From: Paenibacillus_E sp964253085
Lineage (GTDB): Bacteria > Bacillota > Bacilli > Paenibacillales > NBRC-103111
Reading direction: 5' to 3'
NCBI RefSeq assembly: GCF_964253085.1
Contig: NZ_CAXUQH020000001.1
Coordinates: 6,820,001 to 6,884,000, forward strand
Length of the DNA stretch: 64,000 nucleotides
Positions 18,720-26,729 of this stretch are shown piece after piece (the first letter of the stretch is position 1; every line of letters begins with the position of its first letter). Position numbers and translations under genes: made by a program. Below the pieces are notes generated by a model. It made no database searches, was not told the origin of the DNA, and saw only the letters and a list, made by a program, of their open reading frames with translations.

Positions 18720-19817
18720 CTACTGACTCCATCTAAGAAAGATCGCTTTACACGCACTTGTGATTCGTTGTTTATATAAGTTTACTAATTGCAAGATGTA
18801 CATACGCCGCTTCTCATTACTCTTTAATTGCGATTCAATTTCAAACTGATTGGGCACAAGCCATTGTCCGACTTCATGTAAACTATGCCAAGGATGATCG
18901 TAGCTTAGAAACTGATAATCAATAAAATCAATGTATTGATGGCCTTTTCTAGAAATCTTCTTTCGAGGAAATGCCTTAACCCTCTCTAACATCGGATATT
19001 CATTATAGACGATAGATAGCGTGCGCAGCATCCGCTTGTAAGTTTGATGTGTCTTGGCATTTCTAAGTAGATCTTCATAATTGAAGCGATGTCCTACAAC
19101 ATAGATCATTTGAATGATGTCCAAGTAATGCTTGGGAGAATCTAAATTGTGCCTCCATCCATGAAGACACATTAAGTAGAATGTATGATAGTCAGATAAC
19201 ATTTTGACATATTGATAATTTCCAACCTTTAGTGCCCCATCCCAAAACTCTGCCACGTTGAAATTAGATGTACTTTCTTTTAGAATATCCCAGTGAATCT
19301 CCACTTTAACTTTGATCGAAGTATCTGGTGCGATTTTGCTATAGCTGATGTGAAAATGTCCTGGAACTTCCTCTTCTTCGATTTCGAAGCCCATCGATTT
19401 AACAACAGCGATTGCCTTGTCGATATCTTTCTTTCTAATTAAGATATCAATATCTGTGGTGCCTCTAGCACCTAGATGTCCAAAATATTTTTCTGCAAAG
19501 TAAACACCTTTAATGGGCATGACCTCAACACACATGTTTTCAAACTGTCCCAATAATAATTCGTTCTGGCTCTTAAGAAACATATTAAATAAGAACACGG
19601 GTTTATAGTTCATATTCAATTTCTTTTGAATAACCACTGGCACCTGTGACCATTTATGTTGATCATGAAGTAAATGATAAACCTGTGGGGTTAGTGAATG
19701 CTCAATAATATGATCTGCTAAATGATCATCAAATGTCATTTCCATGGATGGCTCATAAAGTGCACGTATAAGCGGCTTAATCAAAAGAAATCTTCCTTTC
19801 CAACTCGTAGACTCCAC
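18720..19817 (-). CDS. Nucleotidyltransferase family protein of the lasso operon
   Basis: A nucleotidyltransferase-superfamily protein (NTP_transf_5 type) of about 365 aa. The core is FGHLGARGTTDIDILIRKKD near residue 120, where the two Asp residues of D-x-D bind metal and nucleotide, with HWDIL and HGWRHNL farther on. Homologues sit in paeninodin/pseudomycoidin-type lasso clusters as tailoring enzymes, so it probably modifies the peptide, perhaps on a phosphate added by the kinase. The frame extends to 19967, but that part is a shifted reading of the ABC gene. I use GTG at 19817 (GGTGA seven bases before); TTG at 19784 is the alternative, where similarity to the paralogue at 25.7-26.7 kb begins. 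Confidence 0.8.
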   Translation of the reverse strand: MESTSWKGRFLLIKPLIRALYEPSMEMTFDDHLADHIIEHSLTPQVYHLLHDQHKWSQVPVVIQKKLNMNYKPVFLFNMFLKSQNELLLGQFENMCVEVMPIKGVYFAEKYFGHLGARGTTDIDILIRKKDIDKAIAVVKSMGFEIEEEEVPGHFHISYSKIAPDTSIKVKVEIHWDILKESTSNFNVAEFWDGALKVGNYQYVKMLSDYHTFYLMCLHGWRHNLDSPKHYLDIIQMIYVVGHRFNYEDLLRNAKTHQTYKRMLRTLSIVYNEYPMLERVKAFPRKKISRKGHQYIDFIDYQFLSYDHPWHSLHEVGQWLVPNQFEIESQLKSNEKRRMYILQLVNLYKQRITSACKAIFLRWSQ

Positions 19818-19824
19818 GTTTATT

Positions 19825-21606
19825 TCACCAATTCGTTGCAATTTCTGTTGCTTTTCGCTTCTTCTGAATAACTTCGTGAAAGCCACCAACCTGAATGATG
19901 TTTCCCTGCTCAACTTCAATAACTTGATCTGCATTTCGTATGGTTGATAGTCGATGTGCAATGACAATGATTGTCATTTCCCCTTTTAACGACTGAATCA
20001 CTTGTTGAATGTTCTCTTCATTTTCCGTATCTAATGCGCTTGTTGCTTCATCGAGCACGAGAATGGATGGCTTTTTCAAGATAGCCCTTGCTATAACCAG
20101 TCTCTGACGCTCCCCACCTGATAACTTAATACCCCGATCTCCTATTAGCGTATGAAGTCCTTGAGGTAACTTCTTTACAAACTCCGCAGCTGCAGCAAAT
20201 CGGAGAGCTGTCCACAGTTCTTCCTCACTAGCATCTGGCTTCATCAGTAATAAGTTTTCTTTCACGGTGGAATTGAAAAGAAACGGATCTTGAGGCACAT
20301 AACTAATCGCATGTCGTAATGAAAGTAAATTTTCACTCGTTAGTGGCGTACCATCAATAAGGACTTGCCCTTTCTCAGGTAGATTCAATCCCATTAACAG
20401 ATCAATCAAAGTACTCTTTCCTGCACCGGAACGCCCAATTATAGCCGTCATTTGGTTGGAAGGAATGGTAATATTAATATTCTGGAGTGTAAATTGAGAT
20501 TGATTGGTGTTATATCGGAAGAACACATTGCGACATTCGATCTCCCTTTCAATGCGAATTGGTTCGATGCTGCGCTGATCTCCATCTGTTATTTCATTTT
20601 GTTTCAAACATTCGTTTTTTAATTGAATTAATTGAACAAAAGATGGAATAATTCCACCGAGTTGCTCCAAATTGGATTGCAATCCACTGAACCTCGGCCA
20701 AAGTCTTGAAAAAATAACCATAATCAACATCAACTGTGTCGGTTGTGCTTGAAACATCTTAATCGAATATAAGACAAACGATGTCATTAGACATGCAGAA
20801 ACCACTTTAAAAATAAATTGGGAAGTTGTGTTTAACTTGATCATTTCAACGATATTATGTTCCAATTTCTTTCCTATAGTATGGATCCATGAGATATGTG
20901 AATCCTCTAAGGAATTACTTTTAATCTCCTTAATCCCATTAAAGTGGTCCGTTACACCGGCTAAATAAGCTTTACTTAGCTGCGTTGTTTGTTCGCCTAT
21001 TGAGCTAGATTTCCTAATGAACTTGCGAGAAAAAGCAATTAAGGTTACTCCGAAAAAAATAACAGTGACTGTCATTGCAGGGGATAACCAGAAAGCCATT
21101 CCAATTTGAATGAAAGTAAAAACAAGTGATGAAATAAGTTGAAGAAACATCTGCGTGCCAGCACTTACACGAGATATTTCTGTTATTAATGAATTAATAT
21201 GATCGGTCTTTCTAGTCTTCAAGAAGAATCCCCAATTAGCTTGAAGAATTGCTTTATAAGTTTCTTCTCTGAGATGCCGTGTGTATCTTTGTTGAATCTT
21301 CGCATTAAGAATGGTTTGATTGCGTTGGAAGTAGCCTTGCCCTATGATCAATCCTAAGTAGCATACTAGAATGATAAGTAAACTTGCATTTTCAGGCATA
21401 CTTTGAAACATTTTCTGTATCCATGACACCGCGGCAACCTCACTGGAGTTCACCGCAAGCACACCAGTCAGATTAATCAAAGGGATTAGTAGGAAGATCC
21501 CCACACTTTCCAGCAAACTAATTAACACCATGCCAATCAAGTTAAAGTAAAGTATTTTTCCCGAAAATGTATGTATTCCTTTTGCAAAGTATAAGACATG
21601 TCTCAC
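19825..21606 (-). CDS. ABC exporter (fused membrane and ATPase domains) of the lasso operon
   Basis: A 593-aa half-transporter with six membrane segments in the first 310 residues and an ATPase domain after about residue 350. Walker A is GRSGAGKST (near 390), signature LSGGERQ (near 494) and Walker B ILVLDEATSALD. It should export the mature lasso peptide as a homodimer and so also give self-protection. No C39 peptidase domain is present. The start is GTG at 21606, seven bases after AGGAGG. It stands eight bases before the nucleotidyltransferase start. Confidence 0.92.
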   Translation of the reverse strand: MRHVLYFAKGIHTFSGKILYFNLIGMVLISLLESVGIFLLIPLINLTGVLAVNSSEVAAVSWIQKMFQSMPENASLLIILVCYLGLIIGQGYFQRNQTILNAKIQQRYTRHLREETYKAILQANWGFFLKTRKTDHINSLITEISRVSAGTQMFLQLISSLVFTFIQIGMAFWLSPAMTVTVIFFGVTLIAFSRKFIRKSSSIGEQTTQLSKAYLAGVTDHFNGIKEIKSNSLEDSHISWIHTIGKKLEHNIVEMIKLNTTSQFIFKVVSACLMTSFVLYSIKMFQAQPTQLMLIMVIFSRLWPRFSGLQSNLEQLGGIIPSFVQLIQLKNECLKQNEITDGDQRSIEPIRIEREIECRNVFFRYNTNQSQFTLQNINITIPSNQMTAIIGRSGAGKSTLIDLLMGLNLPEKGQVLIDGTPLTSENLLSLRHAISYVPQDPFLFNSTVKENLLLMKPDASEEELWTALRFAAAAEFVKKLPQGLHTLIGDRGIKLSGGERQRLVIARAILKKPSILVLDEATSALDTENEENIQQVIQSLKGEMTIIVIAHRLSTIRNADQVIEVEQGNIIQVGGFHEVIQKKRKATEIATNW

Positions 21607-21656
21607 TTAACTTCCTCCTAAGGTTAGGCAGCTTCTTGGATAATCCCAAGCGCTAT

Positions 21657-22133
21657 TTATAACGATTGCCCTCCTTTGTTGCTGTTCAATTGTTTAGCAA
21701 ATTTACTAACAACAGTAAATCTATTCATGACTTCGTGACCAGTAATATAATAAGGCCCACTGCGAAGCCACGCATGGGCGATCAACTTTCCACTCTCATC
21801 CTTTGCTGTTCCCAGATACATCGTACTCTCTATTCGACGTCGTTCTAACATTTTCATAGCAGCCATCGCTTTCACAAGACACATACTCTCCCAGAAGGTG
21901 TGTTTACTCATCCGATCAATCGCTTGCGAGATAAGTCTTAATACAGTTTGATCAGTTTCAATTGATGTATAGGATGTTTCGATCATTTGCGTTCCTAAGC
22001 TGGGAGCAATCTTAGCAAATGGCCTACTCTTCATGAGCCTAGCCCAGCCCAGCATAATAAAGGCTTCAAGATATATCCATTGCGTTCGTCTATCGTAGGA
22101 GAGAAATATCTTCAGATTATTCACGGACCTCAA
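21657..22133 (-). CDS. Lasso peptide biosynthesis B2 protein (leader peptidase)
   Basis: A 158-aa transglutaminase-like cysteine protease. It cuts the leader from the lasso precursor. The catalytic Cys is in FWESMCLVKAMAA (near residue 84) and the His in LIAHAWLRSG (near 119), with the acidic residue after it in the expected region. The start is uncertain: TTG at 22133 or GTG at 22124. It overlaps the end of the RRE gene by about 17 nt, which suggests translational coupling; the two proteins act together as split B1/B2. Confidence 0.9.
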   Translation of the reverse strand: MRSVNNLKIFLSYDRRTQWIYLEAFIMLGWARLMKSRPFAKIAPSLGTQMIETSYTSIETDQTVLRLISQAIDRMSKHTFWESMCLVKAMAAMKMLERRRIESTMYLGTAKDESGKLIAHAWLRSGPYYITGHEVMNRFTVVSKFAKQLNSNKGGQSL

Positions 22134-22410
22134 TCAGCCCTTCGTTGTGTAACATTTCTAGAAAAGTTACTACTTGCTCCTGACAGTCCTTATAGTCAAC
22201 TGAATACTCCGCCATAATCGCATCAATCAAGCCATTAACCGTGCTCGGTGACGCAATTCCTTCCCATATAACACCTCCAACCTCGCCTAAATTGTAATAT
22301 TTCCCTTTCTGAATGTTGAGCATGACTGTTTCTCCTGCCATATCACTTACAACATTCCCTATTCCCTGTACAACGGTTGATTCCAAAGTAATATTATGAG
22401 TATGTAACAT
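22117..22410 (-). CDS. Lasso peptide B1 protein, PqqD-like RRE
   Basis: A 97-aa RiPP recognition element. It has the PqqD pattern ETVMLNIQKGKYYNLGEVGG followed by VIWEGI and a helical C-terminal part. It binds the precursor leader and delivers it to the B2 protease and cyclase. I choose ATG at 22410, seven bases after GGAGGG, because an earlier ATG at 22425 lies inside the ribosome site. It overlaps the end of the kinase gene. Confidence 0.9.
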   Translation of the reverse strand: MLHTHNITLESTVVQGIGNVVSDMAGETVMLNIQKGKYYNLGEVGGVIWEGIASPSTVNGLIDAIMAEYSVDYKDCQEQVVTFLEMLHNEGLIEVRE

Positions 22411-23338
22411 GTGCTTTCCCTCCATGAATTGAATTTAGAATGATAGAAACAAGCTCTTGTGCAGTAAATGTCGTTGTTGGTCTCTGTAGTTGATACATAT
22501 CTACCTTATTTAATATTTGGCTGGAATTAGTGAAGTGCCACTCTACTAACCCTAAGCAAGGAATTAAAAAATTTCGATACGTATGCAAGAAGAGCGTTTG
22601 TAATCGACCTAGACTTTCAATAGACTGGATCTTAACTGTATCCCCTTCACCTTTCACTAATTCAAATATGCCTGTTAATGGTAAAGACTGTGAAGTGAAC
22701 TGAGAGGCAACAGGAATCGCAAACTTCGTTTCCCTTTGATAAATAGAACGATAGCCACTCGACTCCATGCCAAATTGTGTTAAACTCTCGATCCATAACT
22801 TTTGTTGCGGATACGAGGGCGTGACAATGGGTGTATTGTCTTCTGTTAAAGTCACAGCTATGACATCATCCGTTAGCAACTGATATCCTTGTCTTAGAAA
22901 TGCCGCTGCCAATGTTGACTTTCCTGCCCCTGAGTCCCCGATTATGGCATATGCTTTCCCATCAATAGCAATTGCGCTTCCGTGTAGAGGAAATATCTTT
23001 CTTTGCATTAAGATGATCCCCATACACGTACCTAGAATAAGAAGTCGCACCTCATCTTCATCAGCGTCTTGAATGGGTTGTACGACGATTTTATTTCCAC
23101 TTTGCACACAGAATGTAGCGATTTGAGGGATTTTAAACATGACCTTATTTTCATGAACGATAAAGTCCTTCTGTACTGCTGAGTGCTCACTCCAGAGCTT
23201 TGACAGATCTTCAAATACGATTTCAATGTCAACTTGGGTTTCATAATTATGCACCTGATACAATTCTGGCATCTGAATATCACTACTAATGGATAATCCA
23301 AACGCTTTATAAACAAGTTTTTTTTCAATTTCCAACAT
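22394..23338 (-). CDS. HprK-like peptide kinase of the lasso operon (PadeK-like)
   Basis: A 314-aa protein with an HPr-kinase-like P-loop, IIGDSGAGKSTLAAAF near residue 133, and a downstream LLTDDVIAV that fits the catalytic Asp region. PadeK in the paeninodin cluster phosphorylates the C-terminal Ser of the precursor. The precursor encoded just upstream here also ends in Ser, so this is the likely target. AATGGAGTGAG precedes the ATG. A terminator-like hairpin separates it from the precursor gene, which should lower its expression relative to the peptide. Confidence 0.87.
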   Translation of the reverse strand: MLEIEKKLVYKAFGLSISSDIQMPELYQVHNYETQVDIEIVFEDLSKLWSEHSAVQKDFIVHENKVMFKIPQIATFCVQSGNKIVVQPIQDADEDEVRLLILGTCMGIILMQRKIFPLHGSAIAIDGKAYAIIGDSGAGKSTLAAAFLRQGYQLLTDDVIAVTLTEDNTPIVTPSYPQQKLWIESLTQFGMESSGYRSIYQRETKFAIPVASQFTSQSLPLTGIFELVKGEGDTVKIQSIESLGRLQTLFLHTYRNFLIPCLGLVEWHFTNSSQILNKVDMYQLQRPTTTFTAQELVSIILNSIHGGKAHVTYS

Positions 23339-23375
23339 TATTTGTTCTCACTCCATTTGTCTATAGTTAGATAAA

Positions 23376-23404
23376 GCCCTTATACTTAGTAGCTGTATAA
23401 GGGC
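23376..23404 (-). terminator. Attenuator hairpin between precursor and kinase genes
   Basis: GCCCTTATAC and GTATAAGGGC form a perfect 10-bp stem with a 9-nt loop. On the minus strand it is followed by TTTATCT, a short imperfect U-tract. It lies 28 nt after the lasso precursor stop and before the kinase gene. Partial termination here would give more precursor than enzyme mRNA and may stabilise the precursor transcript. Confidence 0.75.
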
Positions 23405-23431
23405 CTTTTTCTATGTAGTCGTTATTCGTTC

Positions 23432-23563
23432 TTAGCTAAACGTTAGACTGCCACGCGGAGTGCCTACTGGAAAATCGTTATCCAAGTCATTACCATCGCT
23501 TCCAAGCATAGTCATACTCACTTCTAATACTTCTAGTTCAGGTTTTTTCCATTCTTTTTTCAT
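23432..23563 (-). CDS. Lasso peptide precursor (43 aa)
   Basis: A small gene with a strong GGGAGGTGAT site before ATG at 23563. The leader (residues 1-18) reads MKKEWKKPELEVLEVSMT plus M, with the W-x2-P-x-L motif recognised by lasso RRE proteins and the conserved Thr at position -2. The core is then 24 residues: it starts LGSDGNDLD, continues NDFPVG and ends GSLTFS. Asp at core position 9 would close a nine-residue macrolactam with Leu1. If cleavage fell one residue later, Gly1 and Asp8 would form an eight-residue ring. The terminal Ser fits phosphorylation by the adjacent HprK-like kinase. It lies 14 bp after the cyclase stop. The exact mature peptide is inferred. Confidence 0.9.
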   Translation of the reverse strand: MKKEWKKPELEVLEVSMTMLGSDGNDLDNDFPVGTPRGSLTFS

Positions 23564-23577
23564 AGTATCACCTCCCT

Positions 23578-25518
23578 TCAAGCAAATTTTTTCATAAAGC
23601 GATAAACAATTATACTTCGCATTAAAATCTTATAATCTGAATCCTTGTAATAATCGGTCCGTGCCCCTTGCTCAACCTTACGTAATGCCGACTGAATTAA
23701 CTCACCATTTACATGCTCAAAGAACTGCTTATCTGCTTGCAACTCATGAAGCTCATTCACAAATGATGGCCAGTGTGGCACCATCCGGTGAACCCAATCA
23801 GCACCTTGAACACCCCGAACGCGTTGATTTAGCCTAACATTATCAGGTAGTAGATGTTCGGTGGACCTTCGAATGAGAGCCCGATCAAATCCATTCTGAA
23901 CATATTGTCCTTCTGGTACAGATAAGCAGAATCGGACCACACGTAAATCATTCGTTGGATCGCGCTTCCATAAGCCATAACGTAAGGATAACTTGGAGGT
24001 CAATGTGTTACCTGCGTTCCAAGGAAAAATATTTTCGAATAAATTTCTTCGCTCCTCATAGAGATTAGGAGGATTGAACCATCCTGTCTGCTCGACACCG
24101 TATCGCTTCAGCTTTTTAAAAACACCTGAACGCTTAGCAAACTCATCACTAATTAGCGATGGAAATTGATAACGTGGACTATCTGGAAGAATTTTGTTTA
24201 ATATCGGAAAACCTATTTTTGCGATCATAGGCAGCCTACGCAATCTATTCCCACCCGCATTTTTTGAATATTGATCCAATTCTTGAAATAAACGAACCCA
24301 TTTCAGATTCTTCATAAGCGTAGCGTAATAATCGAGTGCAGTTCCCCAAGATACTGTAAAATTACCTCGATCACCATTTAATAACACGCCTACGCCTTGT
24401 TTACTGGCCTGTTCGAACATCCCCTTCAACCAGAACGAGTTCTCAAAAAATTTATAAGGCATCTCCAGAACATTGAGAAAGTCATCAATTTCGGAGTATG
24501 AATCTTTTCCTTCAAAATCTAAGATATGAGCGGAAATACCACCTACATGATCAACAGTAGATTGTATAAATGGACTTTCATTCGGCACTAATTGTTTAGC
24601 CGTGAAATCAACAAAATCTTTGGGAGGAATATAACTAAAGGTATGAATTGTTTTATTCTCAGCCCGTAGAGCCCTAGCAGCAAAACTAACAACTGCACCA
24701 GAGTCCAAACCTCCACTCAACTGAGAGCCAATATTACGATGAGTTCGCAATCTAGCGGTGACTGCTTGTTGAAACACTTCTTGAAAGGCTTCAACATATT
24801 CTTCATTCGATTTTAATTTCAAGGGTTTTCCTGGCGTGAGCGTGCAGTATCTCTTTAACTGGATGCTGTCCCGGGTTACCATAATGCTATGAGCTGGTGG
24901 CAATTGTTCGATCTGCTTATACGGAGTAGTCGCAGCATCTACGGTATCGATCATTCCCGTGATAGCTAGATATTCGGCAAGCCATTGTTCATTTAGCTCT
25001 TTTTTAATATGTGGTAATGACAACAGCGGTTCTATCGTCGAGCAAAAAGAGAACGACCGCTCCCCGCAATAGTATAAAGTTCGGTATCCCGAGAAATCCC
25101 TGGCCCCAAACATGCGCTGCTTTCTCTCATCCCAGATCATAAAGGCGAAATCACCAATTAAGTGCTTGGGACTTTCTTCGCCCCATCTATGGTACGCTAG
25201 TAGAATCAGCTCACTATCCGGCATCTTCGCTCTTCGTTCTCGTTCAACTTGTAATTTATCGAATAACTCATCACGGTTATCAATGATGGCATCCGCAGTG
25301 ATTGCTAATTTTCTTGCAAAATCATAGTAGGGCAATCGTTCACCGACGGATTCTGGCGTTATCCATTGTGCATGACAGCCTAGGAATACGTGATCTTGAT
25401 GCCATGTTTGAATATCATCTGCTGGAAATTTCTCTAAATCGAACATCATTCGATATCCATGCTCAATTTGAATTGGCTCTTGACTGTAGTTGTATATTCC
25501 AGCAATGGCACTCATCAT
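23578..25518 (-). CDS. Lasso cyclase (asparagine synthase-like)
   Basis: A 646-aa AsnB-like enzyme that adenylates the ring-forming acidic side chain and closes the macrolactam. The N-terminal glutaminase-like domain begins MMSAIAGIYNY, with Ala where true asparagine synthases have catalytic Cys2, as usual for lasso cyclases. The ATP-binding PP-loop SQLSGGLDSGAVV lies near residue 266. GAAGAAGGTG precedes the ATG. It is the first gene of the lasso operon. Having the cyclase before the precursor is a variation on the common A-first order. Confidence 0.92.
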   Translation of the reverse strand: MMSAIAGIYNYSQEPIQIEHGYRMMFDLEKFPADDIQTWHQDHVFLGCHAQWITPESVGERLPYYDFARKLAITADAIIDNRDELFDKLQVERERRAKMPDSELILLAYHRWGEESPKHLIGDFAFMIWDERKQRMFGARDFSGYRTLYYCGERSFSFCSTIEPLLSLPHIKKELNEQWLAEYLAITGMIDTVDAATTPYKQIEQLPPAHSIMVTRDSIQLKRYCTLTPGKPLKLKSNEEYVEAFQEVFQQAVTARLRTHRNIGSQLSGGLDSGAVVSFAARALRAENKTIHTFSYIPPKDFVDFTAKQLVPNESPFIQSTVDHVGGISAHILDFEGKDSYSEIDDFLNVLEMPYKFFENSFWLKGMFEQASKQGVGVLLNGDRGNFTVSWGTALDYYATLMKNLKWVRLFQELDQYSKNAGGNRLRRLPMIAKIGFPILNKILPDSPRYQFPSLISDEFAKRSGVFKKLKRYGVEQTGWFNPPNLYEERRNLFENIFPWNAGNTLTSKLSLRYGLWKRDPTNDLRVVRFCLSVPEGQYVQNGFDRALIRRSTEHLLPDNVRLNQRVRGVQGADWVHRMVPHWPSFVNELHELQADKQFFEHVNGELIQSALRKVEQGARTDYYKDSDYKILMRSIIVYRFMKKFA

Positions 25519-25554
25519 TTCACCTTCTTCACATAATAGATATCTGAATCACCG

Positions 25555-25579
25555 GTTCTTATTAAAGAACGATACTATA
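25555..25579 (-). promoter_or_regulatory. Lasso operon promoter -10 and overlapping SinR-like operator
   Basis: TATAGT (25574-25579, minus strand) is a good -10, but no clear -35 lies 17 bp upstream. Four bases downstream is GTTCTTTAATAAGAAC (25555-25570, minus-strand reading), a near-perfect copy of the palindrome found in the EPS promoters. It would cover the transcription start. Confidence 0.65.
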
Positions 25580-25638
25580 CATTTTAACTTAATATTTATT
25601 TACTTATACATCGTTCATAAGTTTCTCTTTCGATCACT

Positions 25639-25662
25639 GATTGTTCTTTATCGAGAACAATC
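25639..25662. promoter_or_regulatory. SinR-like operator with extended arms, upstream copy
   Basis: GTTCTTTATCGAGAAC at 25643-25658 is flanked by GATT and AATC, giving 9-bp perfect arms. It lies about 60 bp upstream of the proposed lasso -10 and just after the nucleotidyltransferase gene of the second peptide system. Confidence 0.7.
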
Positions 25663-25670
25663 TCAGAATA

Positions 25671-26729
25671 TCATCTTCTTTTTGCACTGTCAACTGTTTC
25701 TTGCATCTTATTAATTTCACTTGAAAACATCATATTCGTTACGCTATACGAAAAATCAAATAGCGCTGCCATAGTATGTTTCACTGTATCAAAATCAAAA
25801 AAATGATAATAAATCCAATTCATATATCTTCTGAAGGACCTCTTATTATCTCTTAATGAGCTGTACTCCCACCATAGACGGACCTTCCACCCAATGTGTA
25901 GCTCTTTCGTATCTGCCAGATACGGAAAATGATGATAAACAATCGCCAGCATTCTGACGATCCTTCTCCTGGTTTTATGCGCTGCAGCATCCTTCGACAA
26001 CCGAGTGTAATCTAAATTATCCTGCACATGAATCATCTGTCTAATATCCAAAAAATATTTAAGAGAACTCAGATTATGTCTCCAGCCATGCAAACAAATC
26101 ATATAAAACGTATGGTAATCCGATAATTCCTTGATATACCGATATGGCTCCATAGGAATTGCTTGCTCCCAAAACTCGTCGATATTTAACTCTGATGTCT
26201 TTTCCTTCAACAAATCCCAATGAAGCTCAATGGTCAGAGGAATAGCGCTGTCAGGTATTTCTTTACTGAAGCTCCAATGGAAATGGGAAGGGATCCGCTC
26301 TTGCTCCGTTGTATAACCCAGTGACTTCACACAATGTATTGCTCTTTCCAGTTCAAATGGATGTACTAAAAGATCAATATCAGACGTAGCTCTAGCTCCT
26401 AGGTGTCCGAAATACTTTTCGGCAAACAGAGTACCCTTAAGGGGAACAGTCTGAATTCCCGCTTCTTCTAGTGCTTCTAATACGATTTTCGTTTGATTTC
26501 GGATAAACAAATTCAGATACAACGTTTCTTCGTATTTGCATTTCAACCGCTCCTGAAAAAAAGACGGCATGTGATCCAATTGTCCCCGCTGCTTTAACAG
26601 CCAATACATTTGCGGCCATATTCCAAAAAACTCAATATCCTCGAGTGATTTCTCAAAGAACTCTATGTCCTGGGGCATAGCTGCTCGCGGATCATATAAT
26701 GCTTGTATCATAGTGATGATCAACAAGTT
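25671..26729 (-). CDS. Nucleotidyltransferase family protein of the second peptide system
   Basis: A paralogue of the lasso nucleotidyltransferase, about 352 aa. It shares FGHLGARATSDIDLLVHPFE near residue 115, HWDLLKEKTSELN and MICLHGWRHNLSSLKYFLDI. The D-x-D metal site is intact. The open frame runs to 26885, but the part over the ABC gene is a shifted reading of conserved ABC sequence. I use TTG at 26729, six bases after AAGGGG; ATG at 26711 is the alternative. It overlaps the ABC gene end by 38 nt. It probably transfers a nucleotide or nucleotide-sugar part to the peptide; this is inferred from context. Confidence 0.78.
   Translation of the reverse strand, partial: NLLIITMIQALYDPRAAMPQDIEFFEKSLEDIEFFGIWPQMYWLLKQRGQLDHMPSFFQERLKCKYEETLYLNLFIRNQTKIVLEALEEAGIQTVPLKGTLFAEKYFGHLGARATSDIDLLVHPFELERAIHCVKSLGYTTEQERIPSHFHWSFSKEIPDSAIPLTIELHWDLLKEKTSELNIDEFWEQAIPMEPYRYIKELSDYHTFYMICLHGWRHNLSSLKYFLDIRQMIHVQDNLDYTRLSKDAAAHKTRRRIVRMLAIVYHHFPYLADTKELHIGWKVRLWWEYSSLRDNKRSFRRYMNWIYYHFFDFDTVKHTMAALFDFSYSVTNMMFSSEINKMQETVDSAKRR

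Noticed and set aside
18430..18732. A 100-codon minus-strand frame before the GT32-like gene
   Set aside because: It covers the promoter and two operators, overlaps both neighbours, and its sequence is only a reading of the palindromes. I treat it as intergenic.
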